Shown: positions 52,754 to 61,162, counted from the first letter of the stretch. The stretch is DNA of 64,000 bases from Rhodalgimonas zhirmunskyi (GCA_030848925.1 JANFFA010000001.1:186001-250000), one strand, 5' to 3'. Translations and numbers: made by a program. The notes: generated from the letters alone by a model not told the origin.

Positions 52754-54073
52754 ATGGTTCGCCAACTTTTCCCCATCAGTGCGCTTTTGCTCGGGTCGGC
52801 CCTGCTGCTTTTCGCGGGCGGTATCAACAGTCTTTTGTTGCCGGTGCGCGGCACGTCCGAGGGGTTTTCCGCAGCGTCGCTTGGCCTTTTGGGGACCGGC
52901 TGGGCGATTGGCTATGTGCTGGGGTGCTGGTGGACGCCGCGCCTTGTCGGGCGGGTGGGGCATGTCCGCTCGTTCGGGGTGATGTCGTCTTTTGCGGGTG
53001 TGGCGCTTTTGATGTCGCTGCTGTTTTTGACACCTTATGTGTGGGTCCCGCTGAGGGGGCTGTCGGGGTTCTGTTTTGCCGGGGCGGCGATGATCGTCGA
53101 AAGCTGGCTGAGCGAGCGGGCCGATGCCACGTCGCGCGGCAAGGTGTTCGGCGTTTACACCATGGTGAACCTTGGCGCGTCGACGGCGGGGCAACTGGTG
53201 CTGACCACCGGCGATACCTCGGGCTATTTGTTCTTTGTTCTGGGGGCAATCTTTTACAGTCTTGCGCTGGTGCCGACGGCGATTTCCTCGTCGGTGAGCC
53301 CGCGACCGCTTGTGTCGGTCAAGCTTGATCTGCGAGCGTTGTGGCGCAATTCGCCGGTGGCGGTGTTCGGGGTGTTCTGTGTCGGCATTTCCAACAGCGC
53401 GTTCGGCACGCTGGCGGCGGTTTACGCCGACAGGGCGGGACTGGCGCTGGCCTCGCTTGCGCTGTTTGCCAGTTTGCCGGTGTTGGCCGGGGCATTGACC
53501 CAAGTGCCGGTCGGGTTTCTTTCGGACCGGTTTGACCGGCGCAAGGTGCTTTTGGGGGTGGCGTTTCTGGCGCTTGCGGTGGACATGGTTTTCCTTGTGC
53601 TGCAACCCGAGGATCGGATGCTGAACCTTGTCCTGTCAGCGACGTTCGGGGCCGCGATCTATGCGATGTATCCGGTGATCATCGCGCATGCGAATGACCA
53701 TGCGGACGATGGGCATTTCATCCAGACGAGCGGCGGTTTGCTGATGATTTTCGGCATGGGGTCGATCTTTGGCCCGGCGGTGGCGGGCTTTGCCATGTCG
53801 GGGGTGGGCCAGCAGGGGCTGTTCCTGACGACGGCGGCGGCGCATCTGGGGCTGATCCTGTTCGTGATGGTGCGGGTCGCCATTCGCGCGCCCGTGGCCG
53901 AAGAGGAAAAGAGTGATTTCGTGATGGCCCCGTCCGCCCGTGGCGCGACGCCGGAAACTGCGGCGCTTGCGGTGGGGGAAGAGGAGTTGGGCGAAGAGGC
54001 CGGGGATGATGAGGCCGCGGCGGAAAAATCCGAGGACGCAGAGTCAGAGCCTCGGGACCCAGTCGCGCCGTAA
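52754..54073 (+). CDS. MFS transporter with acidic C-terminal tail
   Basis: A 439-residue major-facilitator protein with about twelve hydrophobic segments. Loop 2-3 features include GCWWTPRLVGRVGHVRSFG, and the middle loop has PVGFLSDRFDRRKVLLG. It resembles the YcaD-like branch. The last ~60 residues are Glu/Ala-rich (GEEELGEEAGDDEAA) and extend past the usual fold. Its place between preA and the RutR-like regulator suggests pyrimidine or breakdown-product transport, but this is only context. ATG 52754 is chosen; a TTG 24 bp upstream is in frame. Confidence 0.82.
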   Translation: MVRQLFPISALLLGSALLLFAGGINSLLLPVRGTSEGFSAASLGLLGTGWAIGYVLGCWWTPRLVGRVGHVRSFGVMSSFAGVALLMSLLFLTPYVWVPLRGLSGFCFAGAAMIVESWLSERADATSRGKVFGVYTMVNLGASTAGQLVLTTGDTSGYLFFVLGAIFYSLALVPTAISSSVSPRPLVSVKLDLRALWRNSPVAVFGVFCVGISNSAFGTLAAVYADRAGLALASLALFASLPVLAGALTQVPVGFLSDRFDRRKVLLGVAFLALAVDMVFLVLQPEDRMLNLVLSATFGAAIYAMYPVIIAHANDHADDGHFIQTSGGLLMIFGMGSIFGPAVAGFAMSGVGQQGLFLTTAAAHLGLILFVMVRVAIRAPVAEEEKSDFVMAPSARGATPETAALAVGEEELGEEAGDDEAAAEKSEDAESEPRDPVAP

Positions 54074-54097
54074 CGCCGGCCTTTCGAACGCGGTGTT

Positions 54098-54721
54098 TCA
54101 GCCCTTCGGTGTCAACATTCGGGTGAAGAGCGTTTCGAGGTAAGCCTGCGCCGCCGGGTAGGGATCGACCTCGGGGCCGCCAAGGACGGCATGCACCTGC
54201 ACATCGAAATCGGCGTAATGCTGGGTCAGCGACCAGATCGAGAAGATCAGGTGATAGGGGTCGACCTCGGCGATCTTGCCGGACGCGATCCAGCCGTTGA
54301 TCACGCCGGCCATATCATCGACCAGCGCTTTCAATTCGCCCGAAAGGGCCGGGGCGATGCGCGGCGCGCCCTGTATGATCTCGTTCGCGAAGAGGCGGCT
54401 TTCGCGCGGGAAATCGCGGCTCATCTCAAGCTTGCGGCGCACGTAGGCGAGGATTTCCTCAAGCGGTTCGCCCTCGGGGTCCATCGCCTTGAGCGGGTCG
54501 AGCCAGGTTTCGAGCAACCCGTCGAGAAGCGTCATGTGGAGCGCTTCCTTTGACGGGAAATAATAAAGCAGGTTGGGCTTGGACAGACCGGCCGCCTGCG
54601 CGATCTGATCCACCGTTGCGCCGCGATAGCCGTGGGCCGAAAACACCTCGAGCGCGGCTTCGAGAATGGCTGCGGTGTTCTTGCGCTGAATCCGTGTCGC
54701 GGTGCGCGCGCGCTGCTGCAT
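54098..54721 (-). CDS. TetR family regulator, RutR-like
   Basis: A 207-residue repressor. The N-terminal HTH has ILEAALEVFSAHGYRGATVDQIAQAAGLSKPNLLYYFPSKEAL-type order (about 20-62). The ligand domain resembles E. coli RutR along its length: KLEMSRDFPRESRLFANEI, ALVDDMAGVINGWIASGKI and SIWSLTQHYADFDVQVHAVLGG. RutR senses uracil/thymine and controls pyrimidine breakdown. It is divergent from the ureidopropionase gene, with RutR-like sites at 54861-54876 and 49900-49915, so it is the likely local regulator. Confidence 0.88.
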   Translation of the reverse strand: MQQRARTATRIQRKNTAAILEAALEVFSAHGYRGATVDQIAQAAGLSKPNLLYYFPSKEALHMTLLDGLLETWLDPLKAMDPEGEPLEEILAYVRRKLEMSRDFPRESRLFANEIIQGAPRIAPALSGELKALVDDMAGVINGWIASGKIAEVDPYHLIFSIWSLTQHYADFDVQVHAVLGGPEVDPYPAAQAYLETLFTRMLTPKG

Positions 54722-54741
54722 GGGCCTTGGTGTCCTGTGAT

Positions 54742-54760
54742 GTGATCAAGATTTGATCAC
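54742..54760. promoter_or_regulatory. Palindrome just upstream of the RutR-like gene
   Basis: GTGATCAA-GAT-TTGATCAC is a perfect 8-bp inverted repeat with a 3-nt centre, 20 bp before the regulator's ATG on the minus strand. It differs from the RutR-like sites and could be an operator for autoregulation or for another factor. Confidence 0.55.
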
Positions 54761-54828
54761 TTTTGTCCCGGTAAGCGCGAGAAATCCGTGAAATGACTTT
54801 CGGCGCACAAAACCATGATGCGAAGTTC

Positions 54829-54856
54829 TTGACTGCCTGTAAACCCGTGTTAGCGT
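54829..54856 (+). promoter_or_regulatory. Candidate promoter of the ureidopropionase operon
   Basis: TTGACT (54829-54834) and TAGCGT (54851-54856) are 16 bp apart. The RutR-like operator begins 4 bp after the -10, covering the expected start point. Confidence 0.35.
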
Positions 54857-54860
54857 CGGT

Positions 54861-54876
54861 TTTACCAGATGGTCAA
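54861..54876. promoter_or_regulatory. RutR-like operator upstream of the ureidopropionase gene
   Basis: TTTACCA-GA-TGGTCAA matches the RutR consensus TTGACCA-N2-TGGTCAA at 13 of 14 defined positions. It lies between the divergent regulator and hydrolase genes, 85 bp before the hydrolase ATG, at a position that would block transcription start. Confidence 0.75.
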
Positions 54877-54961
54877 AATGCGTTGGGCGCGGGCATTGGC
54901 GCGTGTCGCAATGCTGTGACTGCACAAGAATTATGCACGAAGAAAGCAGGGGGATAGCCAA

Positions 54962-56212
54962 ATGCCAGCACCCGGAGAAAACCTCAAGATCAACGGTGAT
55001 CGGCTGTGGGACAGCCTGATGGAGATGGCCAAAGTCGGTCCCGGTGTGGCGGGTGGCAACAACCGCCAGACCCTGACCGACGCCGATGCCGAGGGGCGCG
55101 CCCTGTTCCAGAAATGGTGCGAAGATGCCGGGTGCGAGATGGGCGTCGACACCATGGGCAACATGTTCTTCACCCGCCCGGGCACGGATGGCGATGCGCT
55201 TCCGGTCTATGTCGGCTCGCACCTTGATACGCAGCCCACTGGCGGCAAATATGACGGGGTGCTGGGCGTTCTGGGCGCGCTTGAACTGGTGCGCACGCTG
55301 AATGATCTGAACATCAAGACCAAGCACCCGATCGTCATCACCAACTGGACCAACGAAGAGGGCACGCGCTTTGCCCCGGCGATGCTGGCCTCGGGGGTGT
55401 TTGCGGGCATCCATACCGAAGACTGGGCCAAGGATCGTGTCGACATCGACGGCAAACGCTTTGGGGATGAATTGAAGCGGATCGGCTGGGAGGGCGATGA
55501 GCCTGTCGGCGCGCGCAAGATGAAGGCAATGTTCGAATTGCATATCGAGCAGGGTCCGATCCTTGAGACCGAAGGCAAGGATATCGGCGTTGTCACCCAC
55601 GGGCAGGGCCTGTCGTGGACGCAGATTACGGTGACGGGCAAGGACAGCCACACCGGCTCCACCCCCATGCCGATGCGCAAGAACGCGGGTCTGGGCATGG
55701 CGCGTATCCTTGAGAAGGTGGACGAGATTGCATGGAGCCATGCGCCCCATGCGGTGGGCGCGGCGGGCCATATCGAAGTGTTCCCCAATTCGCGCAACGT
55801 GATCCCCGGCAAGGCGGTGTTCACCGTTGATTTCCGCTCGCCCGAGCATGCGGTGATCCTTGATATGGAAGCGCGGCTAAAGGCGGCGGCAGAAGAAATC
55901 TGTCGCGAAATGGGCTTGGGCCTTGAGATGGAGAAGGTGGGCGGCTTCGATCCTGTCACCTTTGACGAGGGCTGTGTGACGGCCATTCGCAACGCGGCCG
56001 AGCGGCTTGGCTATAGCCATATGAACATCATCTCGGGCGCGGGGCACGATGCCTGCTGGATCAATCAGGTGGCGCCGACGGCGATGGTCATGTGCCCCTG
56101 TGTCGATGGGCTGAGCCATAACGAGGCCGAGGAGATTTCCAAGGACTGGGCCACGGCGGGCGCGGATGTGCTGTTGCATGCGGTGGTGGAAACGGCCGGG
56201 ATCGTCGAATGA
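54962..56212 (+). CDS. Zn-dependent amidohydrolase, beta-ureidopropionase/N-carbamoylase type (M20 fold)
   Basis: A 416-residue binuclear-metal enzyme that likely hydrolyses N-carbamoyl-beta-alanine, the third step of reductive pyrimidine breakdown. Metal ligands are visible in order: VGSHLDTQPTGG (His, Asp bridge region), TNEEGTRF (Glu-Glu), FELHIEQGPILE and the late GLSHNEAE. The dimerisation part includes GKDSHTGSTPMPMRKNAG and SGAGHDACW. The same fold serves L-carbamoylase and allantoate amidohydrolase, but adjacent hydA and preTA favour ureidopropionase. The small lipoprotein gene overlaps its stop. Confidence 0.88.
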   Translation: MPAPGENLKINGDRLWDSLMEMAKVGPGVAGGNNRQTLTDADAEGRALFQKWCEDAGCEMGVDTMGNMFFTRPGTDGDALPVYVGSHLDTQPTGGKYDGVLGVLGALELVRTLNDLNIKTKHPIVITNWTNEEGTRFAPAMLASGVFAGIHTEDWAKDRVDIDGKRFGDELKRIGWEGDEPVGARKMKAMFELHIEQGPILETEGKDIGVVTHGQGLSWTQITVTGKDSHTGSTPMPMRKNAGLGMARILEKVDEIAWSHAPHAVGAAGHIEVFPNSRNVIPGKAVFTVDFRSPEHAVILDMEARLKAAAEEICREMGLGLEMEKVGGFDPVTFDEGCVTAIRNAAERLGYSHMNIISGAGHDACWINQVAPTAMVMCPCVDGLSHNEAEEISKDWATAGADVLLHAVVETAGIVE

Positions 56213-56487
56213 GCGGGCCGTCAGGAATGAAATATACAACCACTGTTTTCGCGGTTTTGCTATTGTCGGCCTGCCAGCCAACCCCACCCAATGCAATCAA
56301 TGAGATGCAACCTTGGGAGGGCGCGCTGCCGGTCGGCATCGACAGGGGCCTGCCGCACGATTACAAGGATGGCGGCTTCTTTTTGAACAATAAGAACGGG
56401 TGCTTTTATCAGTTGGTTGATGGCGGATACGAACGGCTGCCGGACGATCCGGATACTGGAAAACCCGCTTGTATTGGCACGGAATGA
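56209..56487 (+). CDS. Small lipoprotein of unknown function in the pyrimidine operon
   Basis: A 92-residue protein (or 86 from the ATG at 56227) with a lipobox FAVLLLSAC (Cys22). The mature part of about 70 residues contains GLPHDYKDGGFFLNNKNG and CFYQLVDGGYERLPDDP, plus two further Cys residues that may pair. The ATG overlaps the upstream hydrolase stop (ATGA), so it is translated with the operon. I recognise no family. A membrane-tethered periplasmic role with the transporter downstream is possible but unproven. Confidence 0.7.
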   Translation: MSGPSGMKYTTTVFAVLLLSACQPTPPNAINEMQPWEGALPVGIDRGLPHDYKDGGFFLNNKNGCFYQLVDGGYERLPDDPDTGKPACIGTE

Positions 56488-56587
56488 TTTGTGACCTTTC
56501 CGGCGGGCAGTCGCCGGAAAGGCATCACCGATACCGCACGCCTCGTCAGAGGGCGACAGCGAAAAGACCACAACGGGAGACATTATC

Positions 56588-58042
56588 ATGACCACAGTCA
56601 TCAAGAACGGCACAATCGTCACCGCCGACCTGACCTATAAGGCCGATGTCCTGATCGAAGGCGGCGTGATCACCGAGATCGGACAGGACCTTAAGGGCGA
56701 CAAGCAGCTGGATGCGACGGGCTGTTACGTGATGCCCGGCGGGATTGATCCGCACACCCACCTCGAAATGCCGTTCATGGGCACCTATTCGAGCGATGAT
56801 TTCGAAAGCGGCACGCGCGCGGCGCTGGCTGGGGGCACGACGATGGTTGTCGATTTTGCGCTGCCCAACCCGGGCGAGGGCCTGTTCGAGGCGCTCAAGC
56901 GGTGGGACAATAAGTCGACCCGCGCCAATTGCGACTATTCCTTCCACATGGCCGTGACATGGTGGGGCGAACAGGTGTTCGACGAGATGGAAAAGGTGGT
57001 GCGCGAGCGCGGCATCAACACCTTCAAGCATTTCATGGCCTACAAAGGCGCGCTCATGGTCAATGACGATGAGCTTTACGCCAGCTTCCAGCGCCTTGCC
57101 GAACTGGGCGCGACGCCGATGGTGCATGCCGAGAACGGCGATGTGGTGGCCGAGCTTTCGGCAAAACTGCTGGCTGAGGGCAACACCGGCCCCGAGGCGC
57201 ACGCTTATTCGCGCCCACCGCAGGTCGAGGGCGAGGCCACCAACCGCGCCATCATGATCGCAGACATGGCCGGCGCGCCGCTTTACGTGGTTCATGTCAG
57301 CTGCGAGGAAAGCCACGAAGCGATCCGCCGCGCCCGGATGCAGGGCAAGCGCGTCTGGGGCGAGCCGCTGATCCAGCACCTGACGCTGGACGAAAGCGAG
57401 TATTTCGACAAGGACTGGGACCACGCCGCGCGCCGCGTGATGAGCCCGCCGTTCCGCAACAAGAAACATCAGGATTCGCTTTGGGCGGGGTTGCAAAGCG
57501 GATCGCTGTCCTGTGTGGCGACCGATCACTGTGCCTTTACCACCGAACAGAAGCGCTATGGCGTGGGCGATTTCACCAAGATCCCGAACGGCACCGGCGG
57601 GCTTGAGGACCGTATCCCGATGCTCTGGACCCAAGGGGTCGGCACCGGGCGGCTGACGATGAACGAATTTGTCGCCGTCACCTCGACCAACATCGCCAAG
57701 ATCCTGAACTGCTATCCGAAAAAGGGCGCGATCCTTGTCGGCGCGGATGCCGATATCATGGTGCTCGACCCGGAAAAGGAAAAGACGATCTCGGCCAAGA
57801 GCCAGCAATCCTCGATCGATTACAACGTCTTTGAGGGCCAGCATGTGAAGGGCCTGCCGCGGTTCGTGCTGACGCGCGGACAGATCGCGGTGATGGATGG
57901 CGATATGCAGACACAGGAAGGCCACGGTGAATTCGTCGCCCGCGAACCCAACGGGACGGTGAACCAGGCGCTGTCGAAGTGGAAGGGCCTGACCGCGCCG
58001 CGTCCGGTCGAACGCACGGGCATCCCGGCGTCGGGGGTCTGA
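56588..58042 (+). CDS. hydA: Dihydropyrimidinase
   Basis: A 484-residue cyclic amidohydrolase opening the dihydropyrimidine ring, the second step of reductive pyrimidine breakdown. It has the metal ligands GGIDPHTHLEMP (His56, His58), the bridging carboxylated lysine in FMAYKGALMV (Lys153), then VHAENGDVV, YVVHVSCEES (His) and CVATDHCAF (Asp). A GGGAG ribosome site precedes the ATG. It follows the lipoprotein by 100 bp and leads the VOC and ABC genes. Hydantoinase side activity is common in this family. Confidence 0.94.
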   Translation: MTTVIKNGTIVTADLTYKADVLIEGGVITEIGQDLKGDKQLDATGCYVMPGGIDPHTHLEMPFMGTYSSDDFESGTRAALAGGTTMVVDFALPNPGEGLFEALKRWDNKSTRANCDYSFHMAVTWWGEQVFDEMEKVVRERGINTFKHFMAYKGALMVNDDELYASFQRLAELGATPMVHAENGDVVAELSAKLLAEGNTGPEAHAYSRPPQVEGEATNRAIMIADMAGAPLYVVHVSCEESHEAIRRARMQGKRVWGEPLIQHLTLDESEYFDKDWDHAARRVMSPPFRNKKHQDSLWAGLQSGSLSCVATDHCAFTTEQKRYGVGDFTKIPNGTGGLEDRIPMLWTQGVGTGRLTMNEFVAVTSTNIAKILNCYPKKGAILVGADADIMVLDPEKEKTISAKSQQSSIDYNVFEGQHVKGLPRFVLTRGQIAVMDGDMQTQEGHGEFVAREPNGTVNQALSKWKGLTAPRPVERTGIPASGV

Positions 58043-58048
58043 TCGGGC

Positions 58049-58477
58049 ATGGTGGCGACGCCCCTCATATCCGGTGTGCTCGAAGCCGCGCTTTATGTTG
58101 ATGATCTCGACGCGGCGGCGGCGTTTTATGGCGGCGTGATCGGGCTTGAAGAGGTTACGCGCCGTGACACCCGGCATATCTTCTACCGCGCGGGCGAGAC
58201 CATCGTGCTGTTGTTCGTCGCGCGTGAAACCCTGAAACCGCCCGGGCCGGGGGCCGCCTTGCCCGTGCCGACCCACGGCGCGACAGGGCCGGGCCATTTG
58301 TGCTTTAATGTGCCGGGTGCGGACCTTGATGACTGGGTCGAAACCCTGACCACGGCGGGCATTGCCATTGAGGCCGATTTTCATTGGCCCAACGGCGCCC
58401 GTTCAATCTATGTCCGTGATCCGGCCGGGAACTCGGTCGAATTCGCCGAACCAAAACTATGGGAGCGTGTCGCGTGA
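58049..58477 (+). CDS. VOC (glyoxalase/bleomycin-resistance) family protein
   Basis: A 142-residue metal-binding fold protein with paired beta-alpha-beta units: ISGVLEAALYVDDLDAAAAFYGGVIGL and GPGHLCFNVPGADLDDWVETL. The ending YVRDPAGNSVEFAEPKLW carries the usual metal-ligand Glu. The family ranges from lyases to dioxygenases, so the reaction is unknown. It starts 6 bp after hydA and overlaps the ABC ATPase by 4 bp, placing it firmly in the pyrimidine operon. Confidence 0.88.
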   Translation: MVATPLISGVLEAALYVDDLDAAAAFYGGVIGLEEVTRRDTRHIFYRAGETIVLLFVARETLKPPGPGAALPVPTHGATGPGHLCFNVPGADLDDWVETLTTAGIAIEADFHWPNGARSIYVRDPAGNSVEFAEPKLWERVA

Positions 58478-59259
58478 CGAAAAAACCCGTCATCAGCGCC
58501 AGAGATCTGGACCTGACATTCGAGACCAATGATGGTCCGATCCATGCGCTGAAAGGCGTGAGCCTTGATATCGAGAAGGGCGATTTCGTTTCGTTCATCG
58601 GCCCGTCAGGCTGTGGCAAAACCACGTTCCTGCGGGTGATCGCAGGGCTGGAACAGGCCACCGGGGGCGATGTATCGGTCAACGGAATGACCCCCGAAGA
58701 GGCCCGCAAGAGCCGCGCCTATGGTTACGTGTTTCAGGCTGCGGGGCTTTACCCGTGGCGCACGATCGAAGGCAATATCCGCCTGCCGCTTGAAATCATG
58801 GGCTTTGCGCGCGCCGACATGCCACGTCGTATCGAACGCGTCTTGAAGTTGGTCGATCTCGAAGGGTTCGGGCGCAAATACCCATGGCAGCTTTCAGGCG
58901 GGATGCAGCAGCGCGCCTCTATCGCGCGGGCGCTGGCCTTTGACGCCGATATTCTGCTGATGGACGAACCGTTCGGCGCGCTTGATGAAATCGTGCGTGA
59001 TCACCTGAACGAACAGCTGCTCGCGCTTTGGGCCAAGACCGAAAAAACCATCGGATTCGTGACCCATTCGATCCCCGAAGCGGTGTATCTTTCGACCAAG
59101 ATCGTCGTGATGAGCCCGCGACCGGGCCGGATCACCGATGTGATTGAAAGCCCGCTGCCGCGTGAGCGCCCGCTCGACATCCGCGATACGCCCGAATTTC
59201 TGGAAGTCGCCCATCGCGTCCGCGAAGGGCTTCGCGCAGGTCACGCCTATGATGATTGA
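58474..59259 (+). CDS. ABC transporter ATP-binding protein (TauB/SsuB/ThiZ type)
   Basis: A 261-residue ATPase with Walker A (GPSGCGKTT), Q-loop VFQAAGLYPWRTI, signature LSGGMQQRASIARAL, Walker B (ILLMDEPFGALDE) and H-loop VTHSIPEAVYL. The start is taken as the GTG at 58474, overlapping the VOC stop (GTGA). It powers the two permeases and binding protein downstream, despite a 254-bp gap with an inverted repeat before the first permease gene. Confidence 0.92.
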   Translation: MTKKPVISARDLDLTFETNDGPIHALKGVSLDIEKGDFVSFIGPSGCGKTTFLRVIAGLEQATGGDVSVNGMTPEEARKSRAYGYVFQAAGLYPWRTIEGNIRLPLEIMGFARADMPRRIERVLKLVDLEGFGRKYPWQLSGGMQQRASIARALAFDADILLMDEPFGALDEIVRDHLNEQLLALWAKTEKTIGFVTHSIPEAVYLSTKIVVMSPRPGRITDVIESPLPRERPLDIRDTPEFLEVAHRVREGLRAGHAYDD

Positions 59260-59412
59260 GCGGTTCAGAAGGCGCCTAACACGGTCCGGGGGGCAAAAAG
59301 CGCCCTTCGCCCCCGAGAACCGCGCCGCCGTTGAGGTAAGGGGGCGGCCCCTTTCACTTTTCACGGTCATCGGCTCTCAAGCCTGTACCGCTTGCACAGA
59401 AAAGCGCCAATT

Positions 59413-59494
59413 CCTTTCATTTTTCTTAAAATACACAAAAAACGGTCCTCAGCAGCTTGTGTCGCGATTTGAGTATTTGGAGAAAAATGGAAGG
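59413..59494. repeat. 82-bp element with 27-bp imperfect inverted repeats inside the ABC operon
   Basis: The arms 59413-59439 and 59468-59494 (read in reverse complement) agree at 23 of 27 positions; the middle 28 bp is unrelated. Each arm is related to the single element at 22101-22128 and may be a diverged form of the GGGATATTT-type tails. In mRNA it would form a long hairpin whose right arm reaches the region just before the first permease ribosome site. It may be an intercistronic processing hairpin or a small non-autonomous element. Confidence 0.65.
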
Positions 59495-59513
59495 AGAGGA
59501 TGGAGCCTCGGAC

Positions 59514-60383
59514 ATGCGTAATATCCTTTCCATTCTGACGGTCGTCATCGCCATCATCGCGCTATGGTATGTCGGGTCGTTCTTCATGAACCGCGCGTGG
59601 GTGATGGATCAGGCCGCGCGGGCAGGGGAAACGCCCAGCCTGATGCAGCAGATCGAAGGCACCATGACACAGGATCGGGCAAAGCTGCCCGCGCCGCATC
59701 AGGTGGCACAGGAATTGTGGAAAGGCACGGTCGAAAAGAAGGTGACCTCGAAGCGGAGCCTTGTTTATCACGGCTACATCACGTTCCAATCCACGATGGC
59801 GGGGTTTGCCCTTGGCATTTTCGCCGGGGTCGCGCTGGCGGTTTTGATTGTTGTGAGCCGGGTGGCGGATCTTGCGTTGATGCCTTGGGCGATCATATCG
59901 CAGACGATCCCGGTCGTGGCGCTGGCGCCGATGATCGTGGTGCTGAGCAATGCGGTTGGGTTTGAAAGCCTGATCGTGCCAAAGGCGTTGATCGCGGCTT
60001 ACCTGAGCTTTTTCCCGGTGCTGGTGTCGATGATCGCGGGATTGCGCAGTCCTGACGGGATGCAGCTTGACCTGTTGCGCACCTATGGCGCCTCGCAAAG
60101 CCAGGTGTTCTGGAAGCTGCGCTTGCCGGCCTCGCTTCCTTATTTCTTCGCCTCGCTCAAGATCGCTGTCGCGGCGAGCCTTGTGGGCGCGATCGTGGGT
60201 GAATTGCCGACGGGGGCCATTGCCGGCCTCGGGGCGCGGATGCTGATCGGGTCGCAATTCGGCCAGCCGATGATCATGTGGTCGGCACTGTTCGCGGCGG
60301 CGATTTTGGCGGCGCTTTTGATCTGGCTTGTCACGGGGATCGAGGCGCTGGCCGCCCGGATGATGGGAGGGCGTCGCGCATGA
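59514..60383 (+). CDS. ABC transporter permease 1 (BPD_transp_1, ThiX/TauC-like)
   Basis: A 289-residue permease. After a first hydrophobic segment (about 4-22) come about 60 residues of extra periplasmic sequence (MDQAARAGETPSLMQQIEG), then the usual five-span core. The EAA-type loop is LDLLRTYGASQSQVFWKLRLPASLPYF. The ATG at 59514 has GGAG 8 nt upstream; an earlier in-frame ATG at 59487 lies in the inverted repeat. The inserted N-terminal segment is unusual for this family. Confidence 0.88.
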   Translation: MRNILSILTVVIAIIALWYVGSFFMNRAWVMDQAARAGETPSLMQQIEGTMTQDRAKLPAPHQVAQELWKGTVEKKVTSKRSLVYHGYITFQSTMAGFALGIFAGVALAVLIVVSRVADLALMPWAIISQTIPVVALAPMIVVLSNAVGFESLIVPKALIAAYLSFFPVLVSMIAGLRSPDGMQLDLLRTYGASQSQVFWKLRLPASLPYFFASLKIAVAASLVGAIVGELPTGAIAGLGARMLIGSQFGQPMIMWSALFAAAILAALLIWLVTGIEALAARMMGGRRA

Positions 60384-61162
60384 AACAGCTTTCCGCCCGC
60401 TTCGAGCGTATTGCTTGGCCGCTGGGCTTTGGCATCGCGGTGCTGATCCTGTGGCAGGTGATGGTGCGCGCCTTCAACATCCCGCCCGCGATCCTACCCG
60501 CGCCGACGGAAATCGGGGCCGCGATTGCGCGCTCGACCCATATCCTTTGGATCGACTGGGTGCAGACGGCGGTAAAGGGCGCGATCACCGGGTTGATCAT
60601 GGGCGCCATCGCGGGTGTCGCGGCGGCGATTGCCATCGACCGGGTCGACTTCCTGCGCCGCGGGCTTTTGCCGGTCGCCAATTTCGTGGCCGCTTTGCCG
60701 ATCGTCGGGGTCGCGCCGATCATGGTGATGTGGTTCGGCTTCGACTGGCATTCGAAGGCGGCGGTCGTGGTCATCATGGTGTTCTTTCCGATGCTGGTGA
60801 ACACGCTGGCGGGTCTTGCCGCGACAGACCGGATGCAGCGCGACCTGATGCAGACCTATTCGGCCTCGCATTTGCAGACGCTTACGAAACTACGCCTGCC
60901 GGCGGCCATGCCGTTCATTTTCAACGGGCTGAAGATCGCCACCACGCTGGCCCTGATCGGTGCTATCGTGGCGGAGTATTTCGGCTCGCCCACCCGGGGC
61001 ATGGGCTTTCGAATCTCGACCGAGGTGGGCCGGCTGGGCATCGATATGGTTTGGGCCGAGATCGCTGTCTCGGCCCTGACCGGAACGGCGCTTTATGCGC
61101 TGGTCGCCCTGATTGAGCGGGGCGTGACCTTCTGGCACCCGTCGCAAAGGCGGCGCCGCTAA
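60380..61162 (+). CDS. ABC transporter permease 2 (BPD_transp_1)
   Basis: A 260-residue permease with about six hydrophobic segments and the EAA loop QRDLMQTYSASHLQTLTKLRLPAAMPFIF-type sequence near residues 151-180. It has ILPAPTEIGAAI, the family's entry motif. It overlaps permease 1 by 4 bp (ATGA). Two different permeases imply a heterodimeric pore. Confidence 0.9.
   Translation: MKQLSARFERIAWPLGFGIAVLILWQVMVRAFNIPPAILPAPTEIGAAIARSTHILWIDWVQTAVKGAITGLIMGAIAGVAAAIAIDRVDFLRRGLLPVANFVAALPIVGVAPIMVMWFGFDWHSKAAVVVIMVFFPMLVNTLAGLAATDRMQRDLMQTYSASHLQTLTKLRLPAAMPFIFNGLKIATTLALIGAIVAEYFGSPTRGMGFRISTEVGRLGIDMVWAEIAVSALTGTALYALVALIERGVTFWHPSQRRRR

Noticed and set aside
59413-59494. Functional insertion sequence
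   Set aside because: There is no transposase and the interior is 28 bp; at most it is a small non-autonomous element or a hairpin.
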